Shown: one piece after another, positions 12,468 to 23,399 of the stretch | Numbering within the stretch: position 1 is the stretch's first letter | How the letters are laid out: every line of letters begins with the position of its first letter | Assembly: GCA_030549495.1 (NCBI GenBank) | Contig: JAUIRK010001007.1 | Location: forward strand, 519,049 to 583,048 | Direction: 5' to 3' | DNA: 64,000 nucleotides | Source: Nectonema munidae | Lineage: Eukaryota; Nematomorpha; Nectonematoida; Nectonematidae | Made by a program: the position numbers and the translations under genes | Notes under the pieces: model-generated | What the model was told of the DNA's origin: nothing | Databases searched by the model: none | Seen by the model: only the letters and a program-made list of their open reading frames with translations

Positions 12468-14051
12468 CAGTCAAACCTGACTATAGCGACCATTCAAGGG
12501 AAACCAAAAAGGTGGCCGTTATAGGAGGGTGGCCGCTGTATACAGTATGATCATAAAATTAAAATTCGTAGTTACTTCATCAACTCATTGTATGTAGTAA
12601 GTACATTCATCTAAAAAGATTTACTCTATTAATGAATAAAAAAACGCAGTAATATCGACATTTATTTCAGTAAAAATATATAAAACAAACTGTAATTTGA
12701 ATTTCATATCTTCTTGATAAAGTCTAAAATTGTCTTTTGTTTTGCGTTCTTCCTTCGACTCTGTTCTTGATTCAAGATCTCATCATCCAAGTCTTCACAT
12801 TTGCGCAAAATGCCTTTGTTGATGGCGAGTTTTTTCAGATCTGCCACGCATTTTCTTGCATCTGCTAAACTACAAAGAGAAGATTATGCAGGTAAATTGA
12901 ACACAAGTCTCTAATATTACAGAGTTTGTAATTTTCGCAGAGCTTAGGTATTTTTGTCATCCACTTTGAAGTGACAGCTTTCTCTACTTCACCACTCTCT
13001 CCATTTATTTTACCAAAAACAATATTATTACGTTTTTAAAATGCTTCTAAGCATCCGTTGGAAGCTTTAAATTTCTTTAGATCCAGTTCAGCTGCAAATG
13101 CGTGAGCCTTTTCTTGCAGAAGCGTTCCACTAACTGGTAACATACGTGCCGTTGTGTCTCTAAACCACTCATAAAGCATAGAGTTAAGTTCATCGTTTTC
13201 GGTCTTTCTTATTTTTCTTTTGCGATTAAGAGGCGCGTTATTTTGAAATTCCTCTAACCATTCAGCTTTGCGTTTGATAATGTTGAGAATCTGTGTGCGA
13301 CCACAAGAGTAACCTTGAGAAGTAAGTTTATTAGCAATGGATCGTGCACTCACTTTACTTTGTTCATGCATTTTAATAACCTCAATCTTTTTCTTCAATC
13401 ACAAAGGAAACCGACATGAAGTCATATTAAACTTATGTAACAAAAATAAATTTTAAGAGAAAGTAAAGGAAAAAAACTATAAATGGTGGGTATATCTTCA
13501 AATCATTCTTATTTATACCCAGGTTACTTTAATTAGCTTGAACTCAAACACATGGCCCAGATTTAATGCGATTTGCATGATGAAACTTCGATATCAGAAG
13601 TTGTTTACTGGTGGAAGTTTTTTGGAACTATAAAAGTTAATAAGGAATAATTTTGTGTAATTTCTAATATAATATAAGCTTTAAGCTTTTAATCCTTATA
13701 CTATCAAGTACAACATTTCCTGCTCGAAAGATTAAAATTCTATGCGCATAAAATAAGTTTTAATCTGATTTGATAGAAATAAAACTGACTAAAAGGCTGC
13801 AAAGATAAAAGTTTGTTACAACAATATCTTTGCGTACAGCCTGAAAATTTTTAAGTAAAAAACATCAATGGCCGTTATACTAAAGTAAAAACCTGTGTTT
13901 TGATTGAAAACAAGTGGACGCTGGCCGCGTTGAAGAGGTGACCGCTATACACAAGGTATGTAAGACGGTTTTCATTTGCGAGGGAATTTCTTTTGGCCGC
14001 TATCAGCAGGTGGCTGCTATAGGTAGGTGACCGCTAACACAGGTTTGACTG
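12468..14051 (-). mobile_element. Tigger/pogo element, internally deleted, with TA target duplication
   Basis: Both ends carry CAGTCAAACCTG (left) and CAGGTTTGACTG (right), flanked on each side by TA, the target duplication of Tc1/mariner-pogo transposons. Subterminal sequence repeats short GGCCGCTATA-like units (GTGGCCGTTATAGGAGG, GTGGCCGCTGTATACAG, GTGACCGCTATACAC), probably transposase-binding motifs. At about 1.58 kb it is shorter than autonomous Tiggers, because the catalytic core is missing from the transposase relic inside it. Confidence 0.85.
12704..13398 (-). pseudogene. Tigger transposase relic lacking the DDE core
   Basis: The N-terminal block (13398-13036) starts MKKKIEVIKMHEQSKVSA and contains a psq-type helix-turn-helix (about residues 1-50) followed by the start of a CENP-B-type DNA-binding domain ending KASNGCLEAF. 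In another frame the sequence continues with NIVFGKINGESGEVEKAV and WMTKIPKLCENY, the linker that precedes the DDE domain in Tigger proteins. It then jumps to a C-terminal piece, LADARKCVADLKKLAINKG through TILDFIKK and a stop at 12704. The whole DDE nuclease region is deleted, so it cannot encode an active transposase. The DNA-binding part could once have acted as a competitor, which is speculation. Confidence 0.8.
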
Positions 14052-14122
14052 TATATTGATTTTACAAGAATGTATATTGCAAATATATAAATAGAGCTGA
14101 GTGAACGATACAATCCTAACGC

Positions 14123-15019
14123 GTTTTTAGTTTGGATGGAAGTGTATATTATTTATTTTTCGCTTTGTAATATGTTTATTCAAGATATTCTACCCTATGC
14201 AAATATATGTCGCAGTAGAAATAAGAATCAAGTATGATTGACAAGTGTAACATGAGCTAAATGATAATTGCTATTTGTTGCACAACAAACGTCAATCAAC
14301 ATCATTCGCGACAAAAGAAAGTATTTGTGATACAATATACGAATTTTGATTAAATTTTCTCCAATAATAAAAGCCAATGTCTTTTTTAAAAATACCTATA
14401 TTCCTGTTCTAGTATATAAAATACTCCAGGCAACAGCATGGAAAATTTATGAAATTGGTGAGTTTTGGACTGTCTTTTTAAAAGATTATTTAAGAAAATG
14501 TAATTGTATTTCATTATTACAATGAATTGAAACAAATATCATATTTGATCCTAAAAACTATGTTTTGACATGAATGAACACTTTTCTTTGTATCATTGCC
14601 ACTTTTTTGTCAATTGATTAATGTGATTGATTTTTAATTGTGATGATGTGTTGCTTAAACGAGTATGTTAAAGTGTTGCTGAGCCCACTATTTTAAATTA
14701 ATCTAGCGAGATGCTTCTTGTAAAAAGTTAAAACTTTGTAGCACGGGTACCCGAATCACAAAAGCTACCACATATGGTTGCCCGAAATTTTCAAACAAAA
14801 ATTTTTTTAATTAAACAATCCAAATATAACATTTATACATCTTATTTTTTAAAGAATATAAGAAGAAATATCGCGTAATGAAATGATAATAAATATAGGC
14901 ATGGCATGGCCTATAATAATATAATTAAGATGAATAAAAATAAAGATTTAAACTTAATCTGTGCGTGAGATTTTCATGGTTAATAATTGCCATGAATTTA
15001 ATTTTCGTGGATCGAATTT
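14123..15019. other. AT-rich intron, nothing recognised
   Basis: Intron sequence of the EGF-SEA gene between the interrupted repeat and the MULE-like element. No exon or repeat family recognised. Confidence 0.4.
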
Positions 15020-15990
15020 TCCATGAACGGACATTTGGCCGAAGGGATATTTAACAGAATTAGCATTTCACCGAAAAGTTACATACAACTTGAAAATTTT
15101 CGTATACCTTATTTTACTTCCAGTATGTTTGCAAGCGTGTGCTCTTCTCTATACACATTTGAGATGTATCGGATATCCGTAACGGCATCTGCAAAAGAGG
15201 ATTATCTGTAAAAAAATTTTAAATCCTCTTAACATCCTCATCCACGGATCATTTAAGTTTCAACATCCGCAATAATGATTCGCAATTTTCAAATATTTTT
15301 ATTTTTTCTATATGCCGCAAAGTTTTTTTTTGCAATTTTCCAATTTTTACTTTATTCAAAATTTTTATAAGTTAATTCTTTATGATAATACTCATACTTT
15401 AAAACTTCTCTTTAAAATTTTAAGAACTATAGAGCAATATGAAAGTAATTATGATATCCGCTTCGAAATCTGCTAAAAAAAATTTATTCTAATATCCGCA
15501 TCTTCATTCGCTGGGATGTCAATTTTGATATCCGTATGCGCATCCACATTCGCGGATGCAAAAAATTTTACATCCGATACATCTCTATGCACATATGCAG
15601 CGTACTTTTGTTTTCTTTTCTTTTCCCTGTACTCAAATTATGCCACATTGCCAAATGTGCCATGATAAGACATGACTGATTACAAATCTGCGTGGTAATT
15701 TTTGTTTTCTTTTTAGTTTGTTACATTCTTGGCCTAAAAATGTTTAACTCAATCACTAAGAAATATTAATTACTTGTATGAGCATCTCTTCTCTTATTGA
15801 GTTTTGGTCTTTTAACATTAGAAGAATATTATTTTATTGGTTGAATAAGTGCGGAAACTTGTCAAATCTTATTTAAAATGTCCATTCGGTCAAAGATCCG
15901 TTTTGTGAAATTGGACCTAAAGTCATTTTCAAACTTGCTGCCAAAAGTCTATCGGCAAAATGCGGTCTACCGAATTTTCTGTAGGCGAAA
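15020..15990. mobile_element. MULE-like non-autonomous element with ~16-bp terminal units
   Basis: The left end repeats degenerate 16-bp units (GAACGGACATTTGGCC, GAAGGGATATTTAACA, GAATTAGCATTTCACC). The right end, read backwards from about 15990, shows related units (CCGAATGGACATTTT and others with GGCCGAA/GACCGAA cores). No transposase is present. The exact borders and target duplication are unclear. The middle is occupied by a separate MITE at 15161-15585. Confidence 0.5.
15161..15585. repeat. MITE with GAGATGTATCGGAT ends, nested
   Basis: Perfect 14-bp inverted ends GAGATGTATCGGAT ... ATCCGATACATCTC enclose about 425 bp. The interior repeats 'ATCCGCATC'-type words several times. It has no coding capacity and sits inside the MULE-like element, so it is younger. 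The end sequence suggests hAT ancestry but the flanking duplication is not clean. Confidence 0.65.
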
Positions 15991-16040
15991 TTTTGAAGTG
16001 TGGAATCTATGTTTACAGAAAAAAATAATTTTGCATTTAG

Positions 16041-16266
16041 TTAAGTAGTATAATGCTTGAAATCACTTCTCTCAACGAAAATTACATCAATGCCAGACTG
16101 CTAACTGTGTCAAATCATCCCGTATTTCGTGTAAGTATGATCCTATGCTTTGTAAGGAAGGAGAGGAGGAGAGTTTTGAAGAAAGCTTTCAACTCCAACA
16201 AAAGGCCTCTCTCTTCAAGCAGGCAAAGACTCACTCGATTTGACGTCATTCTAGAAGATATAAACG
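16041..16266 (+). CDS. Candidate exon of the EGF-SEA gene (no known domain)
   Basis: A segment with less AT-biased codons than its surroundings, bounded by a GCATTTAG acceptor and a GTAAAT donor and open for 75 codons. It reads LSSIMLEITSLNENYINARL and ends TRFDVILEDIN. It leaves in phase 1, fitting the next exon at 18534, but its phase-0 start does not fit the phase-1 end at 9911. Either another exon lies between or the acceptor differs. A second donor (CGT|GTAAGT at 16131) lies within it. No family was recognised. Confidence 0.35.
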
Positions 16267-17305
16267 GTAAATTTTTCAACACAAAATCAGATCGTTCGTA
16301 TATATTTGAAATGAGTGGCGAAATTTTAACCAGAGCAAATAAAAAGTGACAAAAAATTTTGATTTTCAGACAAAGGCGAATAAAAACATAAAGTAAAGGA
16401 AATTCGTGGGATAAGTCTATGTTTAGAGATTCACCCTTTTGTTGTAAACATTTAGATATAAGCGCAATAAAATCTACACTACATATGTGTGGAAAATTTT
16501 AGTTGATGTTTGAAAGAGTATCTTTTTGTTTAATTCCTTTTATTTCAAGCCAAGCACTTTACTTATATTTCAGACTACATTTAGGAATACAACAAGATAA
16601 CACAAATGGGGGATTTTTAACGCAATTTTTAGATCTATGTGTTAAATTTCTCTTATCTCTGTTTATTATGGGTTTATTATCTCTGACAGTGTATGTGTGG
16701 ATGTTCTTATATGAATCAAAGAGAATATATGATCTGGTTTGCCCCCCCCCCCCTTCTATTTGGGATTTTGAATTAGATTTTCAAAATTCCTTCTTTAAAA
16801 TTAAAAATGAAGTAAAAGTGCTCTTCTATATCTCAGCAAATTCCGTTATATTAGGCGTTTGGTAAAATCTGGACGATCCTAAGAAAATAGGACATCGACT
16901 GGTTTTAATGTAGAAAAAATATTTTCATACTTTAGATTTGAGCTTCTTGAGAGTAAATCTATCAATTAAAAAATTGCTCCAAATTTCTATAATTTAAAAG
17001 CAAATTTTACCTATTTTATTGGAATAGTATATGAAATGCATTCTAATAAAATTTAAAATAGGCAAAAAAAAATATAGCAGGCATTGTTATATGTATAATG
17101 AAAATTTTGCCCAAAATAGTTTTTTTTAATTCCCTCTCTAATATTTATTTATTTTATGCCAGTTTTTATCCCAAAAAATTTATTTCAAAACTAAATTACA
17201 AACAGAAATAGGACTTATAATGTTTTTTATTAAACCAACATAAAATACCCTTTTTTGCACAATTGAAAATGATCAAATTATGACAATTATAGAAAAAGTT
17301 TTCAT
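16267..17305. other. AT-rich intron, nothing recognised
   Basis: No exon with convincing splice sites. A run of about eleven C bases lies at 16742-16753. The longer open frame at 16503-16865 is hydrophobic and low in complexity, and I do not believe it is a gene. Confidence 0.4.
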
Positions 17306-17440
17306 TTAACCCATTAAGTACCATAGAAATCAGACGATATCTAAAAAAACGCAGACGATTTATATTCAAAGTTATTGAAAAAAGCAGACGAAGATGAAAT
17401 TACTTACGTTCCCAAATGGGAGCATTGGGACTTGGGTTAA
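17306..17440 (-). repeat. TTAA-flanked MITE (piggyBac-type), copy 1
   Basis: Begins TTAACCCATTAAG and ends TTGGGTTAA, with the TTAA duplication and CCC-type end typical of piggyBac elements. The interior carries three CAGACGA words. It is the reverse orientation of the copies at 29310 and 50877. Confidence 0.75.
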
Positions 17441-18221
17441 ACATGATTTAGAAGACTTTCGATCTATGACATTATAGTTCCAAAATTTCCAATGGGTTTC
17501 CTGCATTTTTCATTTCATTATAGGTAACAAAATTTCCGCCAAACTCTGAATTAAAAATATTTTTAGGTATAGAGAATATCATTTTTATTTCATAGAATTT
17601 TTTGCAAATTATTGCAAAAATGAATATACCTGTTTGAATAATCTTCTTTATAGGAAAGTTAAACAAAATATCTGCTAACTTCGATCACAACTCAATAATA
17701 TTTATCTAATCTTAACAATCTATCCTATAAGGATAATTTCCCAAACATTCCAATTTTTTTTAAAGAATAACCATCCTACTTAATATAAATGAAAATGTTC
17801 AAAAACTATTTCCTTTTTTCAAATGAGAAAATTTTTTTATTTTAATAAATTTAGAAAATCTTCTAAACTACTTCTAAACTCAAATAATTTCCTTGAATGC
17901 ATCTTCATATATTTAAAAAGTAGGAAGGACAGAGTATGGCAAATATTTGATTTGATTGGATAAAATTTTTTGAATAATATTTATTTTTCGCTAATCAATT
18001 TACGCTAATATCTAATCAATTATTTTAAACATTTCTTGATTAAATTTTGACTTTTCAAATGAACTGTCCACGAAGTGTGGATCTGATGCATAGAATTCAA
18101 TCATTTCCAACCTTAGGACAATAATTAGGAGTAAGGTGAGTTATCGTTTCAGCTACTAACGTATCAATTATTCATTGAATGCCCCACTAAATAACTAATC
18201 AATCTTGCAAATGGTGACTTG

Positions 18222-18385
18222 ACAAAAAGCCCGTTCCACCAATTACATGTCGACCAAAATCCTGTTTGACTAATTACACGTCGGTAGAAAGGTCATTCGA
18301 CAATTACAAATCCACAAGAAGGACATTTGGCCAATTACGCCATGTTGACAAAATATCCGTTTAACTAATTGTCCTTTGAAAATTA
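18222..18385 (+). repeat. Five degenerate tandem units of about 31 bp
   Basis: Five units share the pattern GAC-AAA-nn-CC-TTn-GAC-AATTACA-GTC, with AATTACATGTC, AATTACACGTC, AATTACAAATC and AATTACGCC as successive versions. The look is that of a MULE end built from repeated units, but I could not find the inverted partner. 17441-18221 and 18386-18533 hold nothing else recognisable. Confidence 0.5.
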
Positions 18386-18533
18386 TGATACAATTTTTTA
18401 GGCAAACACCACTTTTTAAGAAGATGGCTGATTAGCTAATTACCGAACTAAATTTCACCTAACTAACTAAACCGGAACAAATTTCAAAGAGTTAGAATGC
18501 CAAATTTTAAATAATTTTTTTTTAATTTAAAAG

Positions 18534-18680
18534 ATGCCTCACTTTGCTCAATTCCAAGTATGAATCCGTGCAGTGTTAATGCTGATTGCGTTGAAAGTGG
18601 TCAAGAGTTTGAGAAATGTGTGTGCAAAACAAATTTCATAGATGTTTCACCCGAAGGCTTCAATGGAATCATATGTTCAC
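18534..18680 (+). CDS. EGF-SEA gene, exon with EGF module 2
   Basis: A phase 1-1 exon bounded by TTTAATTTAAAAG and GTAAGT. It encodes one EGF module beginning LCSIPSMNPCSVNADC and ending CVCKTNFIDVSPEGFNGIIC. The 'NPC..NA.C' start and the D-x-S-P-x-x-x-G-x-x-C finish are features I associate with the EGF repeats of cuticle-attachment proteins such as nematode MUA-3/MUP-4 and related EGF-SEA proteins. The same finish recurs in module 7 (37312-37455). The next exon is 8.5 kb downstream because an RTE copy, a piggyBac element and further repeats have landed in this intron. Confidence 0.85.
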
Positions 18681-21258
18681 GTAAGTCAAATAAATACAAA
18701 TTCCTTTTATAAAAAAATTAATGACCTTTTTAACTTCTATAAATAATGCTACATATATGTGAGAAGAAGTAGGAAAAACTATTTTTCAAATCTTTTAAAC
18801 TTATAATAAATGAAAAAAAGTAAAAAAAAACACTTTCATTCTAAATAATTGAAAGGATTTAAATTAATTGCATAATTTTAAAATATATTTTTAGGTTCAT
18901 AAGAAATTCAATGTTTGGAAAAATCTTCTTTATAGAATTAGGTGTTATCACTAGCATTACATTGAGGGATAGTTTTCATCTTGCTTCTAAACTTATTACC
19001 CTTACACAGTTTGACTTTTTTCATGGTAGCAAAAAGTTAATCTTGATTTGCCATGTGAAAATACGCTTTTCAGTTACGTAATAAGATTTTTAGGTGATGT
19101 GAAAAATAAGAATACCATATTAATAAAATTCTCACTTGATAATATTTTTTAACTTATATATTTTTTAATGTTATTAAAACCTTCGTGTTTCATAATATAT
19201 CATTAAATGAATTTATAAATCAAAAAATTGATAAAAAAAAGTTTTTTTTTAAAAAAATTTCAAATAAAAAAATTTTTATCTTCAAATTTTTATGCACGAT
19301 TTTTAAATAAAAGCAAATATTAAATTAAAAAAAATTAAAAAAATATTTTATTTTAAATTGAATTTTTTTTTCAAATTCTTTACACTCATTTCTTCTTCTT
19401 CTTTGTAAACACCTGGTCCCCAATTTGGAGGTCAGCGGCCATGATCCCAATCCTCCACTTCATTCTGTCATGAGCATGACATTCTTTTAATCCAATTTCG
19501 GCTAGCCTCTTTTTAATTCCATCTTTTGAAATCTCGTCCTTTCCTTTTTCCCATTATTCTGCGGACCGCATCCTTCTTTTCTCTCCTTAGAACATGCTCA
19601 AACCATCGAAGTCTACCTCGTTCAATCACACTCATCACGCTAACCATAACTTTACTCTTTTTCTAACCTCTTTATTCTTCATCTCATCTTTCAGTGAGAC
19701 TCTTTTTATCTTCCTCAGCATACTGAATTCAGTTGATGCAAATCTATTCTCATCTTTCTTCCTTAAACTTATTTCTTCTTCCTTTAAACTTCTTCCTTTA
19801 ACTTTATTGAAAATCTTTTATCGTAAATGATTGCTTTAACTTCTTTCCACTTCATCCAGCTTCCACTTTCTCGCAGCTTCCACTTTCTGTAATAAATGAA
19901 CCAAGGTATTTAAAACTACTCACATGATTCAATTCTGACGTTCCATGATTTTTAGTATTTCTTCCTCACTTCTGCTACAAACAATCGTTTACGTTTTTCC
20001 AGAATTAAATTTTAATCCTACTTTTTCCAAACATGTGTGCCATGAAATATTCTGTTCTGCAGTTTTTCTTTACTGTCCTAAGCCAGAATTACCAAGTCAT
20101 CTGCAAAAAGTAATAACCATAGTTCTTCCGCTCTAAGTTCTTCAGATATGACATCAATGGCAAAGAAAAGTGAGCTCAAAGCTGAAACCTGATGCAGACC
20201 AACTTTAACCCCAAATGCTCTGAAGTGGCAATTTGTCGTTCTAACCACATTTTTGCTTTCTTTATACATTTCGACTATTATTCTGACTATTTTTTCTGTA
20301 ACCTTCCTTTTTGCAAGTAAGCGTAAACTTTTCTTTGGGAGCACGAGCATAGACCTTTTCAAGACCTACAAAACCACAATAGACTGACATATCTCCTTCT
20401 AACTTCTTTTCTATAACTTAGTTGTGTAGCAATAAATAACGCATCCACTGCACTTTTTCACGGGCATAAAACCGAATTGAATGCGTTCTCCAACAGTTGT
20501 ATGCCTCAGTAACTATTGCATTCCAAAATGTCTTCCTTTATTTTATATGTCGGTAGGATCAAGCTCTTTTTCCAGTCAATTGTAATTCTCTCATTTATCC
20601 AAACTTCGTTCAGCAACTCCGTCATCCACTTTGTGCAGATTCTGCCACCAGCTTTCAACATGTATATCGTTACTTCACTTATTCCATAAGCTTTATTAGC
20701 CTTTATTTTGATTATAGTGTTTTCAATTTCATTTTGGTCTATTTCTTTTTCTGCTCCTAGAAATTTTTCTTGTACATCAATCTTCCTTCGCATGACGCCC
20801 TATATTGAGTATAACACTAAAGACGTCCTCTGGATTTTTACTCCACTTTTGAAAAAAATGCTCAAAACTCCATATCATCATTCTTTATTATAATCAAAAT
20901 GAATGAATGTAGACATATTTACCGATTATCTTTATCTCTAACATATATGTATGATTAGCGAAAGAAATTTTTCGCTGTGTACTCGCATATGTCGAATCCT
21001 CATTCCAACCATCTATCGTATGCATTACGTCAAGCATGTTGCAAATCAATAAAGGTGTGAGCATGGCTTCCAATGTTATTTCGTCATGATCCTTATTTAT
21101 GGTTGTTGTATTTTTTCCTATGTATTACGTCAGCATGTTGAAAAACGATAAAACTGTGAGCCTCGTTTTCAAGGTTATTCTGGAACTTCATCAACAATAG
21201 TTCTTATTGCAATTTTTCTTTGTTGCGTATTCTTGTTTCTGTTTCTTTCCTACTTCTA

Positions 21259-21602
21259 ATGGATAGTTCATCTCTCTCTGAAACTTCCTCCGTCTCAAGT
21301 ACAGAATACTCTTCAAGTTTGAATTCATCTTATTCCCTTTCAAGCTCTGAGAGCAGCGATCTTGAATATGATGAAAATCTTCAAGCTCCTGATGGAACTT
21401 TGTACTCATGGGACCCTTCACTTAAAAAGGCTGGAAGGCCCAAAACAAGAAACATAAGAAATTTGTCCAGAAATCCTTCAGGAACAAAAGGCGTTGCTAA
21501 ACATGTGACACGACCACTTGAGGCGTTTTCCTTGTTTTTTTCGCAAGAACTGATCACTCATATTTACAACATGACTAAGAAAAAAATCGATGATAATTAC
21601 AA
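21259..21602 (+). CDS. piggyBac transposase, exon 1 (N-terminus)
   Basis: Starts at ATG 21259 with a serine-rich acidic N-terminus (MDSSSLSETSS, then SSSESSDLEYDENL), usual for piggyBac transposases. A basic stretch follows (GRPKTRNIRNLSRNPSG), then the opening of the DDE_Tnp_1_7 domain, PLEAFSLFFSQELITHI. The frame ends at a donor AA|GTATTT at 21603 in phase 2; read through, it would stop six bases later. The acceptor at 23400 is also phase 2, and the split codon becomes AAA (Lys), giving DDNYK joined to LSTPKFAYL. The intron of about 1.8 kb holds a TG-rich tract and two tandem MITEs. Splicing is inferred from matching phases and domain continuity. Confidence 0.8.
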
Positions 21603-21759
21603 GTATTTTTAACTTTTTTCTCACTAGTTTTTTTTGTTTGTTTTGTACGTTTTTTGTTGATGTATGTATGAAGAAAAGTATGTCTTAGTTTTTGCACATG
21701 TGATTCTGTGAATGAGTGTGTGTGTTTTTATGTGTGTTTGTATGTGTGTGTATGCATAT

Positions 21760-22283
21760 TAGAGCCCTGAGCGGGCCAGAAAATTTGTCTTCACCCGCCC
21801 CAACCCGAACATTGTCATTGTCAGTCTGCACCGCGCTGCACCAGCGTTCAACAAGTCTGTACCCACCCACCAATCAAATGTTTGAATTTTGTCGCACCCA
21901 CCCCCTCCCCCTCGCAACTATTCTACCGTACTATCCAAACCAGCAGCTAAAACAGCAAGATCATACAAAAGTGAGAGAAGTCGCTGTTTCCCTATTTCAT
22001 TTTTACAAGACAATATGATATTTTTTTCGAAACTTTTGGCATTACATTTTACTATCTATTACTTCTGTTGCATACTGATCTTTCCATCTTGCGAATTCTC
22101 ACCAACCCGATTTCATATTGATTGGGGAACTCACATCTGCCCCGCCCCGCCCAATTTTTTACAGACAATCCACATCCGCCTGCGCTACTTTAAAAACAAC
22201 GCCCGCATCTCGAATGCGGGTTCTACAAAACCCGCACCGTTCGGCCTCCTTGCGCCGCTTACCCTCCTGGCGCATAACTCTAA
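21760..22283 (+). repeat. hAT-type MITE A (first of a tandem pair)
   Basis: Starts TAGAGCCCTGAGCGGGCC and ends near CGCATAACTCTAA. The ends are much richer in C and G than the surroundings (CCCGCC words). The core ACTATTCTACCGTACTATCC recurs, slightly changed, in MITE B. No coding capacity; open frames through it are chance. Confidence 0.65.
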
Positions 22284-22301
22284 CGTATATGTGTATGTGT
22301 T

Positions 22302-22796
22302 TAGATCCCTCCGAGGGTCGAAAAAGTTTGTCCGCATCCGGACCGTACCCGTATTTTACTTGTTTGTACCTATCCCGCCCTTCAACTATTGAAATTTTGC
22401 CTCCCACCCAGCCCCGCCTCGCCCGCCCTAAACTATTCTACTGTACTATCCAAACTCGAAGTTGAAACAGCAAAATCGTCCGAAATTTAAAAAAATTGCG
22501 TGCTTCTATTTGTTTTCTTTGCAGGATAATATGATCTTTTTGTTTCAAAACTGCATTGCATTTAGCTTTCTATTACTTCTATTTATTACTTATCTTTCTG
22601 TTTTGCTAACTAACACTAACCTGTTATTATACTGATTGAAAAACCCAAAACCCAAAGTCCCGCCCCTTGAGAACTTTTTCACGGATAACCTGCGTTCGCC
22701 AACCCCACCTGAAATTTGATACGAACAAGCATACCCGCATTTTAAATGTGGGTCCCAAAAAAGCGGCACGGGCTACGCGCCTATTATAGAGCTCTA
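22302..22796 (+). repeat. hAT-type MITE B (second of a tandem pair)
   Basis: Starts TAGATCCCTCCGAGGGTC and ends GCGCCTATTATAGAGCTCTA, an inverted-end arrangement like MITE A. It shares ACTATTCTACTGTACTATCC and the ATAATATGATC segment with A, but differs at many positions. The two are old relatives inserted side by side, or an old tandem duplication. Confidence 0.65.
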
Positions 22797-23399
22797 ATGT
22801 GCATCTGAATATGTGTATATGTGTATTTGTTTGGGTGAAAGAGTATGTTTATGTATGTGTATAAATGTGTTTATGTAAGGTGCATGCACGTTTCTGTCTA
22901 CGTGTAGGTGTGTATCCATGTTTGTGTTGTGTGTAGCGATATGAATCTTCATTTCCGGTATGTGTGTATGTAAGTGCTAGTCTGAGTGTGTGTTTTTAGC
23001 GTTAATTTGTGTGTGTGCCAATCTGTGAGTTATTGTGTTTGTATTCTTATTTTGTGTAGGTGTGGATGCTTGTTTTTGCTGGATGTTTCATACTCACAAA
23101 AAAGGCTATTCATACCTATATTAGAAACTTTTTATCAATATTAGAAAGTTTCGAGTTTTTTAGACTAACCTTCTCTATGAAACATAAAGTAGAACTGTTT
23201 GAAACAAAGTTCAGTATATTATAGTTTTATATGACATAGCAGTAAACTTTGTGCATCATATATTAAAACGAAATTTAGTATATATAACAATGCTAATACC
23301 GGGATTCATGTAAGGATGAAATACAATGATTTTGTAGTTTTGTATGCTTGTTCATATGTGAATTACTACGTAAAAGTATGAATGTTGTGTTTAATTTAG

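Larger units (their letters stand above)
12344..14122 (-). repeat. Interspersed repeat, copy 1, split by a Tigger element
   Basis: The outer parts (12344-12467 and 14052-14122) match, in reverse, the unbroken copy at 38225-38437. Shared stretches include CCCATCCTTTCGGATAT, GGCCCGCCCGGAATGCTGAG and GATACAATCCTAACGCG. The Tigger at 12468-14051 interrupts it, so this repeat is older. The family is undetermined. A solo LTR is possible from its size, TATA-like interior and single-unit form, but no internal region, primer site or paired copy was seen. Confidence 0.6.
21714..23075 (+). repeat. TG-rich simple-sequence tract inside the transposase intron
   Basis: 21714-21759 and 22797-23075 are rich in TGTGTGTATG-type words, and a short piece lies between the two MITEs (22284-22301). 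It reads as one degenerate TG microsatellite into which the MITEs were inserted. Confidence 0.65.

Noticed and set aside
16131-16156. A 26-bp intron within the candidate exon at 16041
   Set aside because: The donor is good, but 26 bp is too short for splicing in animals, and the frame is open without it.
16503-16865. A 120-codon hydrophobic + strand frame
   Set aside because: Low-complexity, AT-driven, contains a C-run and a TA-rich context. There is no splice support and no family.
19594-19830. Plus-strand frames repeated identically at 53303-53539 (minus)
   Set aside because: These are antisense shadows of the duplicated LINE; the identity reflects the duplication, not a conserved gene.
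22118-22465. Overlapping open frames of 80-160 codons on both strands at 21.7-22.5 kb
   Set aside because: They fall in the GC-rich hAT MITEs, where stop codons are rare. There are no motifs, and all frames are open at once.
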